DNA of 64,000 nucleotides. Source: Micromonospora sp. NBC_00421. Lineage in GTDB: Bacteria; Actinomycetota; Actinomycetes; Mycobacteriales; Micromonosporaceae. The DNA lies in contig NZ_CP107929.1 of assembly GCF_036017915.1 (NCBI RefSeq), positions 5,996,001 through 6,060,000 on the forward strand. Reading direction: 5' to 3'. The position numbers were made by a program, and so were the translations under genes. Below the pieces are notes generated by a model, which saw only the letters and a program-made list of their open reading frames with translations, had not been told where the DNA came from and did not search any database. Below, piece after piece: positions 9,298 to 21,179 of the stretch (position 1 is its first letter; the number at the start of each line of letters is the position of its first letter).

Positions 9298-10118
9298 ACG
9301 ACCAGCCGCCGGTAGAACTGGCGTCGCGCCGCGACGGCACCCACCGTGAGCAGCACGACGAGGTACGCGACGTGCAGGACGGCAGCCGGTGCCGACAGGC
9401 CGCCCAGCGTCAGGCCGCGCGCCAGTTCGTTGCCGTGCCACAGCGGGGAGATCCAGGCGATCGGCCGTACCGCGAGGGGCAGCGCCGAGATCGGGAAGAA
9501 CGTGCCGGCGAACAGGGTCATCGGCAGCACGACGAACCGGTTGATGGCGACCAGGCCGTGCCCGTCCCCGCGCACCGTCGCGGCGTAGGCGGCGACCGGC
9601 GCCGCGCAGGCCGCACCGGTGAGGACGGCGACCGGCACCGCGAGTACGGCCCACCCGTCGACCCAGCCGCCGAGGAGGATCCCGATCAGCAGGAAGACGA
9701 CGGCCCCGATGAGCAGCCGGAGCGTGATCCACAGCAGTTGCCCGGCGAGGAGCTGGCCCGGGGTCACCGGGGTGGCGGTCACCGCGATGAAGTCCCGCTG
9801 CCACTGGAAACTCGACAGGACCGGCTTGCCTGCCTCGGCGACTGCCGTGGTGAGGACGGTGCTCACCATGAGTGCCGGCGCGATGTACTGCACGTAGAGG
9901 TAACCGCCGGTCGCCGGGCCGGGCTGCACCTGCGAGCCGAAGCAGAGCCCCATCGCGCCGAGGAACAGCAACGGTTGCAGCGCGGAGGCCTGCAACGTGG
10001 TACGCCAGCTGCGCCGGTACCACCGCCAGCAGGCCTCGACCCGGAGCGTGGCCGCCCGCCAGACACCGACCACCCGGCCGGTGGCCTTCGGTGCGGTGGC
10101 CACCGTGGTCCCCGTCAT
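9294..10118 (-). CDS. ABC-2 type permease (first of pair)
   Basis: 274 aa with a short cytoplasmic N-terminus followed by about six membrane segments. Motifs VTATPVTPGQLLAGQ and NRFVVLPMTLFAGTFFPIS are typical of drug or Nod-factor type ABC-2 permeases. It starts 2 bp after the ATPase stop and overlaps the next permease by 4 bp. It is the membrane partner of the ATPase at 10121-11062. The substrate is unknown; the position next to the NRPS-PKS points to product export. Confidence 0.9.
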   Translation of the reverse strand: MTGTTVATAPKATGRVVGVWRAATLRVEACWRWYRRSWRTTLQASALQPLLFLGAMGLCFGSQVQPGPATGGYLYVQYIAPALMVSTVLTTAVAEAGKPVLSSFQWQRDFIAVTATPVTPGQLLAGQLLWITLRLLIGAVVFLLIGILLGGWVDGWAVLAVPVAVLTGAACAAPVAAYAATVRGDGHGLVAINRFVVLPMTLFAGTFFPISALPLAVRPIAWISPLWHGNELARGLTLGGLSAPAAVLHVAYLVVLLTVGAVAARRQFYRRLVV

Positions 10119-10120
10119 CG

Positions 10121-11062
10121 TCAGTCCACCAGCTTTCGGCCGGTCAACCTGAGGAAGACGTCCTCCAGGGAACTGCGCCGGACGAGGCTGGAGACGGGAT
10201 GCATGCCGGCGGCGGAGACCCGATCGAGGAGGTGCTCGCCGCTGTCGGAATACAACAGGAAACGGTCGGGCAGCGCCTCCACCCGCTCGGCGAGACCTTC
10301 GAGGGCAGTCCGTTCCATCGGTCGGTCGACGGGGAAACGGAGTTCGAGCACCTCGCGGCTCGAGTACCGGGCGATGAGGTCCGCCGGGGAGCCCTCCGCC
10401 ACGATACGACCACCGTCCATGACCACCAAGCGGTCGCAGAGCTGCTCCGCCTCGTCCATGTAGTGGGTGGTGATGATGAGGGTGACGCCGGCCTGCTTGA
10501 GCTGGTAGAGCCGCTCCCAGAGCAGGTGGCGGGCCTGCGGGTCGAGGCCCGTGGTGGGTTCGTCCAACAGGACCAGTTCGGGGTCGTTGACAAGCGCCCG
10601 GGCGATGGTGAGCCGGCGCTTCATGCCGCCGGACAACGGCTCCACATGGTCGTTGGCCCGGTCGGAGAGCCGGGCGAACTCCATCAACTCGGCGGCCTTC
10701 TCCGCCACGTGCGCCCGGGACAGCCCGAAGTAGCGCCCGTAGACGAGGAGGTTCTCCCGGACGGTGAGCTCGTTGTCGAGATTGTCCTGCTGGGGCACGA
10801 CGCCGATCCGGGCGCGGATGTGCGGCCCCTGGGCGTGCGGGTCCATGTCGAGGATCCGCAGCTCACCGCTGGATCGGGGGGAGATGCAGGAGATCATGCG
10901 CATCGTCGAGGACTTCCCCGCGCCGTTGGGTCCGAGAAATCCGAACACCTCGCCGCGCTGGACCTCGAAATCGATGCCGCGGACGGCCTCGAAGTCCCCG
11001 AAGCGTTTCTGGAGAGCCTTCGCCGACACGACCGGTGACGTCGGAAGAGCAGCATCAATCAT
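10121..11062 (-). CDS. ABC transporter ATP-binding protein, NodI/DrrA type
   Basis: 313 aa from the ATG at 11062, chosen because GAGGA lies about 10 nt upstream; a longer in-frame extension to 11203 is low-complexity and unlikely. Walker A GPNGAGKSS, Q-loop VVPQQDN, signature LSGGMKRR, Walker B LVLLDEPTTGLD and H-loop TTHYMDEA are all intact. The LDNELTVRENL segment is characteristic of NodI-like ATPases. The C-terminal 80 residues resemble the usual DUF4162-like accessory region of drug-exporter ATPases. It is the first gene of the operon leading into the two permeases, the YqcI/YcgG protein and the NRPS-PKS. Confidence 0.93.
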   Translation of the reverse strand: MIDAALPTSPVVSAKALQKRFGDFEAVRGIDFEVQRGEVFGFLGPNGAGKSSTMRMISCISPRSSGELRILDMDPHAQGPHIRARIGVVPQQDNLDNELTVRENLLVYGRYFGLSRAHVAEKAAELMEFARLSDRANDHVEPLSGGMKRRLTIARALVNDPELVLLDEPTTGLDPQARHLLWERLYQLKQAGVTLIITTHYMDEAEQLCDRLVVMDGGRIVAEGSPADLIARYSSREVLELRFPVDRPMERTALEGLAERVEALPDRFLLYSDSGEHLLDRVSAAGMHPVSSLVRRSSLEDVFLRLTGRKLVD

Positions 11063-11493
11063 GGTGTGGGGAACATCCTCGGATCCATCGCTCCGTGACC
11101 AACAGTGGACCTGTTCAGCAGGGCAGATCGGCTTCCGGTCGGCGTCCTGTCCAGGTGTCGACGTGTCGGAATTGCGAATGTCGAGGGCACGCCCACGCCC
11201 CATGGCTCTGCCTACCGATGTTCGTCACCCCCCAGTGGTCGGCGTCGCCACGCTACTACAGCGTTCTCCCTGCTCGCAAGCAAGATCATAAATGGACGGA
11301 GGGCTCGGTGAGCAGCTCCCGAGGGGGTGCTGAGCTCCGTCGATGGCGTCGGCGCGGGGGTGGCGGACGGGAACAGCCACGGTGCCGGCGATGGCCACCG
11401 TGGCTGTTCCTCGACGTCCCGGCGCTCAGCCGAGCGGTCTCCGGCCGCTGTCCCGTGGGGCGGCCGGCGTCAGGGGCGTGACCGTCTCGTCGG
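11063..11493. other. Intergenic region, leader of the ABC/NRPS-PKS operon
   Basis: 431 bp between the end of the xylanase gene and the ABC ATPase, both on the minus strand. Short frames here have no recognisable protein. The only readable signal is a minus-strand promoter-like pair near 11255-11283. No regulatory gene for the cluster is present here. Confidence 0.6.
11255..11283 (-). promoter_or_regulatory. Candidate promoter for the ABC-NRPS-PKS operon
   Basis: On the minus strand TTGCTT (11283-11278), a 17 bp spacer and TGTAGT (11260-11255). Each hexamer matches the housekeeping consensus at about four of six positions. The implied leader to the ATG at 11062 is about 185 nt. Confidence 0.35.
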
Positions 11494-13383
<1,890 letters not shown>

Positions 13384-16293
13384 CTACAGGGCGACGAGTT
13401 GCCACTCCTGGTTGGCCCCGGTGCCGGTCGGCCACTGGATGACGTTCGCCCCGTCGGCGGTCGACCCGCCGGACACGTCGGCACACCAACCGGTGCGGAC
13501 GTTGACCAGCCGGTGGTAACCGCTGCTGCCGGCGGGCACGAGCCTCCACCACTGGTTGTCGCTGTTGGCATCGGTCGACTGCTCCAGTGCCGCGCCCTGG
13601 GCGGAGCCGCCGGGGCTGCCGAGCACCTTGCCGCTGTGGGCGCTGCGCAGCCGGTAGGAACCGTCGGGGTTGGGTTCCAACGACCACCGTTGGTTGGCGG
13701 CGCCGGTCCAGGTCCACTGGATGACCCGTGCGCCGTCGGCGGTGGACGCGCCGTTGACGTCGAGCACCTTGCCGCTGTTGCGGTTGACCAGCCGGTAGCT
13801 GGCAGCCGGGGCGGTCGCGGTGAGGCCCAGGGTGAGCTGGACAGTGGTACCGGCGGGCAGCGTGACGACCCGGGCGTGGTCGCCGAGGGTGGAGGAGGTC
13901 ACCGTGATACCGGGGGTGGTCGTGACGGTGGCGATGCCCCGTCGGCAGATCAGGCTGATGTCCTGGGTGATCGCCGAGGTCAGGGTGACGGTGGTGGTAC
14001 GGCTGCCGGTGTCCCAGCTGAGCCGCTGGACGTGGATGCGGTTGCGGCCGCGTACCCCCGTGATGGTGCCCCGGGGGAGTTGGTCGGGTAGCGCGGGCAA
14101 CAGTTCCAGGACACCCGGCCGGGTGTAGACCAGCGCCTCGGCGAGTACTGCGGGGATGGCGTTGGCGGCGTCGGCGTTGTAGATGTCCAGGTTCGGGTTG
14201 TGGGAGGTCATCAGGGACCGGAACACCATGTTCCGGCCGAGGATCTTCAGCAGGTTGCCGTACACGCCGGGGCCGTCCTTGAGGCGGGCCCGGGCCAGGG
14301 CGCGGTGCAGGCTGCCGTGGGCCGAGAGGTTCTCGTCACCGCGCAGGTCCAGTGCCCGGCGGGCGGTGCGGACGAGGTCGGGCCGTTGCTCCGGGTTGAT
14401 CTCGTGCAACGGCCAGGCGCCGTACAGGTGGTGCACGTGCCGGTGGTTGTAGTTGTCGGTCAGGCCGGGCCAGGACCATTCGGCAAGCGCGCCGTCGCCG
14501 TTGACGGTGTAGCCGGGGAGCCTGGCCAGCAGCGCGGTCCAGCGTTGCACGCCCTGCCCGTTGCCCTGCTCGACGCCGAGCGTGTTGGCCGCGTCGATGG
14601 CGGCCGTCAACGCGTGTCGACCGGCCATGATGTCGCCTGTCGCGTTGATCGCGAGGAGCTGACCGGTGCTGGCCGGCCGGTTCTCCATCGAGAAGGACGG
14701 GACGAAGACCACCTTGCCGGCCGAGTCGGTACGGGTGAGGAAGTCCTCGTAGAAGAGGGCCAGCTCGATCAGGGCGGGGCCGAGCTGGTCACGCAGGAAG
14801 GCCGCGTCCCCGGTGGTCTGGTAGTACTCCAGCAGCGGGTAGAGCAGCCAGTCCGCACCGCCCGTCCAGCATTGCCCGGGGAAGCCCGTGTCGAAGTGCA
14901 GCATGTAGCCGTACTCGCCGTCGGTGCGGCTCGGGGCCAGGAAGCCGCGCGCTCCGTAGAGCCGGCGGGCGTTCTCCCGCCAGTGGGCGAGCTGCCCGAG
15001 GACCAGGGTGCGGTACCCCTGCATCGCGTCACCCAGGTCGAGGATGTTCCCGCCCGCGACCTGGAGGTTGATGTTGGCGTCGGTGGTGAAGTCGTCGGCC
15101 CAGGCTCCGGTCCAGGTGCCGGTCCAGATCCCGGTGAGGCGCGGCGGCAGGATCCCGCTGGAGCTGACGAAGAGGTACCGGCCCGAGTCGTACAGCCGCT
15201 CCAACAGGGCGATGTCGACGACGGAGGGGTTGGCCTTCTGGCGGGCGACCAGTTGACTGGTGGACAGTTGCCGGTCGGCGGCGGAGACGCCCAGGTCGAT
15301 ACCGGAGCGGTCGTACATCGCCTGGTGCTGCGGGGCGTGCCGGCCGAGCAGGGTGGCGTAGTCGACGGTCAGCGCGGCCAGTGCGGCCTGCAACGGCTGC
15401 CCGCTCCAACCACCGGCCGTCTCGTACCGGTCGAGCTTGGTCAGCAGCAGGATCCTGGTGGCCCGGGACACCACGAGCGCCGAACCGCTCACCGTGATCG
15501 ACGCCTGGCCACCGTCGGCCACGACGCGGGTGACCCCTTCGAACCCGTACGCGCCGCCGGACGGATAGGTGCCGCGCACGTCCAGGTACCCGGAACCACC
15601 GGCCAGCGTCGCGGAGACCGTGTAACCGACGTTGCCCGGTACGCCGTCCAACCCGGTGTTGACGCGCAGGGTCGCGTCCAGCGTCTGCCCGGCGGCCGGC
15701 AGCAGTTCGTGGACGACGACCCGGTCGGCGCGCGAGACGAAGGCGCGGCGTAGCCAGGTCCCCGAACCGTCGGTCCAGGCGTGGCTGACCTCGCCGGTGC
15801 GGAAGTCGGTGATCCGGGCGTAGTCGTTTGCCGTCGTCATCGCCGGCGTGCTGATCTGTAGCTCGTGGCCGGGGTGGTAGGTCTGCGTCCAGCGCAGCGC
15901 CCAGCCGTTGACGAAGGTCGCCGTGGCCCCGCTGTAGTTTCCGGACATGGCCTGGTCCCGGGCGCGGGAGAGCTGTCCGGAGGTCACCGGCGGCAGCACG
16001 CCGCGGGAGCCGTTCGGCAACACGAACCGGTGGTGGTTGAAGATCACCTTCTCCAGTGTCGGCGTTCCGTGGAGCACCGCACCGTACTCACCGTTGCCGG
16101 TCAGGAAACCATCGGTCCACGCGGTCGCCGCCGCCGTGTCGTGGATCCCCCGCTCGGGCAGCGTGACCTGCGCCGGGACGGCCGCGTCCGCCCGTGCGGG
16201 CAGCAACCCACCGGACAGCGCGGCAGCGCCGGCCGACAGCCCCGCGCCCGCGAGCAGTTGCCTGCGCCTGATGGGATGTTCGGAAAGACCCAC
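13384..16293 (-). CDS. Secreted GH95 alpha-L-fucosidase-like protein with ricin-type lectin domain
   Basis: 969 aa from a GTG. The N-terminus IRRRQLLAGAGLSAG is a twin-arginine-like signal ending near ADAAVP. The GH95 family is indicated by DGFLTGNGEYGAVLHG, FNHHRFVLPNGSRG, the TNINLQVAGGN-like segment (DANINLQVAGG) and SAHGSLHRALAR in the (alpha/alpha)6 barrel. Residues about 830-969 form a ricin B/CBM13-like domain with three QW-like repeats (NQRWSLEP, NQWWRLVP, NQEWQLV). The likely role is removal of fucose or galactose from plant polysaccharides. No clear RBS precedes the GTG, but a strong promoter lies 70 bp upstream. Confidence 0.85.
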   Translation of the reverse strand: MGLSEHPIRRRQLLAGAGLSAGAAALSGGLLPARADAAVPAQVTLPERGIHDTAAATAWTDGFLTGNGEYGAVLHGTPTLEKVIFNHHRFVLPNGSRGVLPPVTSGQLSRARDQAMSGNYSGATATFVNGWALRWTQTYHPGHELQISTPAMTTANDYARITDFRTGEVSHAWTDGSGTWLRRAFVSRADRVVVHELLPAAGQTLDATLRVNTGLDGVPGNVGYTVSATLAGGSGYLDVRGTYPSGGAYGFEGVTRVVADGGQASITVSGSALVVSRATRILLLTKLDRYETAGGWSGQPLQAALAALTVDYATLLGRHAPQHQAMYDRSGIDLGVSAADRQLSTSQLVARQKANPSVVDIALLERLYDSGRYLFVSSSGILPPRLTGIWTGTWTGAWADDFTTDANINLQVAGGNILDLGDAMQGYRTLVLGQLAHWRENARRLYGARGFLAPSRTDGEYGYMLHFDTGFPGQCWTGGADWLLYPLLEYYQTTGDAAFLRDQLGPALIELALFYEDFLTRTDSAGKVVFVPSFSMENRPASTGQLLAINATGDIMAGRHALTAAIDAANTLGVEQGNGQGVQRWTALLARLPGYTVNGDGALAEWSWPGLTDNYNHRHVHHLYGAWPLHEINPEQRPDLVRTARRALDLRGDENLSAHGSLHRALARARLKDGPGVYGNLLKILGRNMVFRSLMTSHNPNLDIYNADAANAIPAVLAEALVYTRPGVLELLPALPDQLPRGTITGVRGRNRIHVQRLSWDTGSRTTTVTLTSAITQDISLICRRGIATVTTTPGITVTSSTLGDHARVVTLPAGTTVQLTLGLTATAPAASYRLVNRNSGKVLDVNGASTADGARVIQWTWTGAANQRWSLEPNPDGSYRLRSAHSGKVLGSPGGSAQGAALEQSTDANSDNQWWRLVPAGSSGYHRLVNVRTGWCADVSGGSTADGANVIQWPTGTGANQEWQLVAL

Positions 16294-16364
16294 GCGTCGA
16301 ACCCGCTGTCTGCCAGGAAACCCGACCCGGATTTCATCGATGACTATCGACTCAATTCGCCGCC

Positions 16365-16394
16365 ATCCTAAGAAGTTTTGTCGATATGTGTCAA
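16365..16394 (-). promoter_or_regulatory. Strong promoter of the GH95 gene
   Basis: On the minus strand a perfect TTGACA (16394-16389), 18 bp, and TAGGAT (16370-16365), giving a leader of about 65 nt. Several TCGATA/ATCGAT half-sites lie in and around it (16336-16386) and could be repressor contacts. Confidence 0.6.
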
Positions 16395-16449
16395 TGTGTT
16401 GTGGGGCGTGTGCGCAGGCCCGCGGGCCGAGGGTGCCGACCGGTGGGGG

Positions 16450-17319
16450 TCACGGGGTGAAGCTGGCGTAGTAGGACGCCGCCATGTCCTCGTCGCCGTG
16501 TCCCTGCTCGGCCGCGCGCCGGAACCGTTCGGCGCCGGCGGCCACGACGTCGAGGCGTACGCCGTGGTCCAGGCCCGCGGCGACGATCAACCGGGCGTCC
16601 TTCTCGGCGGTCCCCACCGCGAAGCTCGCCGGTGACAGCCGGCCCTGCCGCACGAGGTCGGTCTTGGTGTGCAGGTAACCCAGGTCGAGCGGGCCGTCCT
16701 TGATCACCTCGAAGAAGCGGTCCGGGTCGACGCCGAGCGCCCCGGCCAATGCGAGCAGCTCGGCCGCGCCGTGCGTCACCGTGAGCACCCAGCCGTTAGC
16801 CACCAGCTTCAACCGGGTGCTGTCCCCCCGCGCGCCGTCCTCGCCCAGCCACACCACCCGGGCCGCGATCGCGTCGAGCACCGGGGCGAGCCGCTCCCGA
16901 CCGGAGGCCGGCCCGGCGGCGAGCACTGTCAGTCGACCGGCCTCGGCGGGCTCCCGGGTGCCGAGCACCGGCGCGTCGTAGAAGGCCACCCCGTGTTCGG
17001 CGGCGACCCCGGCCAGCCCGGCCACGTCGGCCAGGCTCGCGGTGGTCGTCTGGAGCCAGAGCGCACCCGCCTTCAACCCGGGCGTCGCCTGCCTGATCAC
17101 GTCGCGGACGGTCCCGCCGTCGTACAGCATCGTGATGATCACGTCGGCGTCGCGTACCGCGTCGGACGGGGAGGCCGCCACTGTCGCACCGGTCCCCGCC
17201 GCCTTGTCCGGCGAGCGGTTCCACACGCGTACGGCATGGCCCGCCCGGACGAGATTGCGGGCCATGGCGGCGCCCATGATGCCCGCGCCCAGAACACCCA
17301 CGGTCGGTTCATCGGTCAT
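16450..17319 (-). CDS. NAD(P)-dependent beta-hydroxyacid dehydrogenase (3-hydroxyisobutyrate dehydrogenase family)
   Basis: 289 aa from the ATG at 17319. The N-terminal Rossmann fold begins VGVLGAGIMGAAMARNL, followed by RVWNRSPDKA. The substrate region DAPVLGTREPAEAGRLTVLAAG corresponds to the family DAPVSGG motif, and the catalytic lysine is likely in RLKLVANGWV. The C-terminal helical domain contains TAEKDARL. The role is oxidation or reduction of a small hydroxy acid or aldehyde in the cytosol; the substrate is unknown. It is divergent from the CE4 gene and shares the 17320-17497 region, so a role in sugar-acid handling is possible. Confidence 0.85.
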   Translation of the reverse strand: MTDEPTVGVLGAGIMGAAMARNLVRAGHAVRVWNRSPDKAAGTGATVAASPSDAVRDADVIITMLYDGGTVRDVIRQATPGLKAGALWLQTTTASLADVAGLAGVAAEHGVAFYDAPVLGTREPAEAGRLTVLAAGPASGRERLAPVLDAIAARVVWLGEDGARGDSTRLKLVANGWVLTVTHGAAELLALAGALGVDPDRFFEVIKDGPLDLGYLHTKTDLVRQGRLSPASFAVGTAEKDARLIVAAGLDHGVRLDVVAAGAERFRRAAEQGHGDEDMAASYYASFTP

Positions 17320-17364
17320 GGACCCATCCTTACCGACGGCGGGGTGGCGGCATCCTCGACACGG

Positions 17365-17419
17365 CATCTCGAAAGTTTTCCGAAACTCGTTGACACTTTC
17401 GAAATGCCGCTGCAATACT
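17365..17419 (+). promoter_or_regulatory. CE4 gene promoter with a long interrupted palindrome
   Basis: A perfect -35 TTGACA (17390-17395), 18 bp, and AATACT (17414-17419). Overlapping it are inverted arms CATCTCGAAAGT (17365-17376) and ACTTTCGAAATG (17395-17406), and between them TCCGAAACT (17379-17387), which recurs at 19408-19416 and 19430-19438. CGAAA/TTTCG repeats have been reported upstream of streptomycete xylanase genes. A repressor site is likely. Confidence 0.6.
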
Positions 17420-17497
17420 CCGAGCACAGTGACATCAACGCATCTCAATAGATATCCGCCTCGTCAGGTGTGTCCCAGTTCTCAGGAGGACCTGCGC

Positions 17498-18556
17498 ATG
17501 ATCGCCAGTATCGGTGGCTCCCGCCGCCCGTCCGTCCCCCGAGCATCGCGCCGCACCGTCCGGTTGGCCGCGCTCGTCACCACCGTGGCGCTGGGTGCCG
17601 TCGGTCTCGCGGTCGCCGCGACCCCGTCCAGCGCCGCCGCCTGCAACGGCTACGTCGGCCTCACCTTCGACGACGGTCCGACCGGCAGCACCGGCGCACT
17701 GCTGTCCGTGCTGCGCGCAAACAACGTCCGGGCCACCATGTTCAACGTCGGGCAGAACGTGCAGGGCAACCAGGCCGCCGCGCGGGCCCAGGTCGACGCC
17801 GGCATGTGGGTCGGCAACCACAGCTGGAACCACGCGCACATGACCTCGATGGGTCAGAGCCAGATGCAGTCGGACCTCTCCCAGACCAACTCGGCGATCC
17901 AGGCGGCCACCGGTGTCCGGCCGCAGCTGTTCCGCCCGCCCTACGGGGAGACCAACTCGACCCTCCAGTCGGTCGCCTCGTCGCTCGGCCTGCGACAGGT
18001 GATCTGGGACGTCGACTCCCAGGACTGGAACGGTGCCAGCGTCGGCCAGATCGTCTCCAACGCCGGCCGGCTCCAGGCCGGCCAGGTGATCCTGATGCAC
18101 GACGGCATCCAGAACACCCGTGACGCGATCCCGCAGATCGTGGCCAACCTGAACAGCCGCAACCTCTGCCCGGGGATGATCTCGCCGAGCACCGGCCGGG
18201 CGGTGGCCCCGGACGGCACCCCGCCGACCACCGGCACTCCGACCACCCCGCCCGGCAACCCGACCACCCCGCCGCCCAGCGGGGGCTGCACCGCGACGGC
18301 GACGTACCCCAACGTCTGGGGCGACAGGTACAACACGTCGGTGACGGTCCAGGGGGCCGGCAACTGGACGGTGGTCGTGGCGGTGACCGCGCCGCAGAAG
18401 ATCACCACCACCTGGAACGGCGCCCCCAGCTGGGACGGCACCGGCAACGTGATGACGATGCGGTCCAACGGCAGTGGCAACACCTTCGGCTTCACCACGA
18501 TGATGAACGGCAACAGCGGCGCCAGACCGCAGATCCGGTCCTGCACCACGGGCTGA
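17498..18556 (+). CDS. Secreted CE4 polysaccharide deacetylase (acetylxylan esterase type) with C-terminal CBM
   Basis: 352 aa. The ATG is set by AGGAGG 8 nt upstream. The signal peptide is residues 1-47 (cleavage near SSAAACN). The NodB/CE4 domain has TFDDGP (Asp58, Asp59), HSWNH (His108, His112), RPPYGE and LMHDG, so the metal triad and catalytic Asp and His are present. A Pro-Thr linker (about 237-260) leads to a CBM2-like beta domain (about 262-352) closed by Cys residues. It removes acetyl groups from xylan or chitin oligomers. It is monocistronic with its own promoter and a bidirectional terminator. Confidence 0.93.
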   Translation: MIASIGGSRRPSVPRASRRTVRLAALVTTVALGAVGLAVAATPSSAAACNGYVGLTFDDGPTGSTGALLSVLRANNVRATMFNVGQNVQGNQAAARAQVDAGMWVGNHSWNHAHMTSMGQSQMQSDLSQTNSAIQAATGVRPQLFRPPYGETNSTLQSVASSLGLRQVIWDVDSQDWNGASVGQIVSNAGRLQAGQVILMHDGIQNTRDAIPQIVANLNSRNLCPGMISPSTGRAVAPDGTPPTTGTPTTPPGNPTTPPPSGGCTATATYPNVWGDRYNTSVTVQGAGNWTVVVAVTAPQKITTTWNGAPSWDGTGNVMTMRSNGSGNTFGFTTMMNGNSGARPQIRSCTTG

Positions 18557-18618
18557 TCGCGGGTGGCCCGCCGAGGCCACCGGTACGGCTCGGGTGAGGG
18601 GCCGTCAATCCCACCTCG

Positions 18619-18672
18619 CCGGCCGACCCTCCCCGGATGCAGGATCCGTCGCATCCGGGGAGGGCCGGCCGG
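18619..18672. terminator. Bidirectional terminator
   Basis: A long hairpin with arms CCCTCCCCGGATGC (18627-18640) and GCATCCGGGGAGGG (18651-18664), extended outward by CCGGCC/GGCCGG, and a 10-nt loop. It lies between convergent genes ending at 18556 and 18681. Confidence 0.85.
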
Positions 18673-18680
18673 CGGTGGTG

Positions 18681-19379
18681 CTATCCGGGCAGGTGGGGGG
18701 TGGCGGCGAACTCGACGAGCTGGAGACGACCGCGGGCATGGGCGTAGCGGGTCAGTGAAGTGTTGGCGATCGGGGTGGTGGCGAGGATCGCGTCGAGGTC
18801 GGTGAACGACAGTCCGTCGAGGAGGTGACGCACGGCGACGACCACGGCGTCGTGGGCCACCACCCACACCCGGCGGCCGGCGTGGCGGCTGCCGAGGTCG
18901 GCCAGGGCGGCACGGACGCGGGCGACGACGTCGTCGAACGTCTCCCCGTCCGGTGGCCGGTAGGCGTAGAGGCCGTCGGCGGCGAGCCGGGCCGCCTCGG
19001 TGGGGAAGCGCTCGGCGATCATGAGGGGCGTCAGGAGCTCCAGGTCACCCATGCCCCGGTCGACCAGCCGGTCGTCGAGGTCGGCCGGTGGGTGGGTGAC
19101 ACCGAGGGCGGCGGCGGTGTCCGCTACCCGGGCCCAGGTCTGGCGGGCCCGCAGGTAGGGGGAGCAGACGACGTGCTCCGGGAGCTGGTCGGCGGGCTGC
19201 GCCGCGAGCCAGTGGCCGAGCCGGGTGGCCTGCCGCCGGCCCAGCGGGGACAGGTCGATGTCGGCGTCGCGCCCGGTAAGGCCGTGCGCGGCGACGCCAC
19301 GGGTGTGGGCCTCGGCGAAGGCGACGTTGGCGAGGCTCTGCCCGTGCCGAACGACTGTCAACTCTGCGACGGTGTCCAT
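18681..19379 (-). CDS. Histidine phosphatase (phosphoglycerate mutase-like) family protein
   Basis: 232 aa cytosolic protein. VVRHGQSLANVA near the N-terminus carries the catalytic RHG motif. LTGRDADIDLSPLGRRQA and VVCSPYLRARQTW are the next conserved blocks, and VVAHDAVVVAVRH holds the second histidine. It resembles alpha-ribazole or broad-specificity phosphatases. The substrate is not predictable. It is divergent from the cutinase-like gene at 19549. Confidence 0.85.
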   Translation of the reverse strand: MDTVAELTVVRHGQSLANVAFAEAHTRGVAAHGLTGRDADIDLSPLGRRQATRLGHWLAAQPADQLPEHVVCSPYLRARQTWARVADTAAALGVTHPPADLDDRLVDRGMGDLELLTPLMIAERFPTEAARLAADGLYAYRPPDGETFDDVVARVRAALADLGSRHAGRRVWVVAHDAVVVAVRHLLDGLSFTDLDAILATTPIANTSLTRYAHARGRLQLVEFAATPHLPG

Positions 19380-19405
19380 GGGTGATCCGCGGGCCCTCCG
19401 GGCTG

Positions 19406-19439
19406 CGTCCGAAACTATCGAGTCACACGTCCGAAACTA
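19406..19439. repeat. Direct repeat upstream of the cutinase-like gene
   Basis: CGTCCGAAACTA occurs at 19406-19417 and 19428-19439, a period of 22 bp or two helical turns. The TCCGAAACT core is also in the CE4 promoter (17379-17387). It is probably a regulator binding site. Confidence 0.5.
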
Positions 19440-19488
19440 CCGGTTGAAAAACCCGGACATGTCTGCCAGCCTGAAACGCATCGATGTC

Positions 19489-20970
<1,482 letters not shown>

Positions 20971-21032
20971 CTCCCGACCGACCCGGCGGACAGGCCCCTG
21001 ACCCACCGGGTGCGTCCACCGTTTCGCAGGGC

Positions 21033-21080
21033 CCGTGCCGGGCCGTGCCCTCCCGCACGGGAGGGCACGGCCCGGCACGG
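21033..21080. terminator. Terminator after the cutinase-like gene
   Basis: A near-perfect 22-bp stem. The left arm runs 21033-21054 and the right arm 21059-21080, with loop GCAC. No U tract follows. Confidence 0.8.
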
Positions 21081-21179
21081 TGCCGTACGCCAGCTGGTGA
21101 CTTCTTCTCAGATTCGGCCGTTCGCACTGCTAATCGAGGTTGGCGGGACAAGCTGTGTCCGGTTTGCGAGGCTTAGCGG

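Noticed and set aside
8458..10023. A single 521-aa protein covering both permeases
   Set aside because: The first half is out of frame with the real first permease. Two overlapping permeases with an ATGA junction explain the region.
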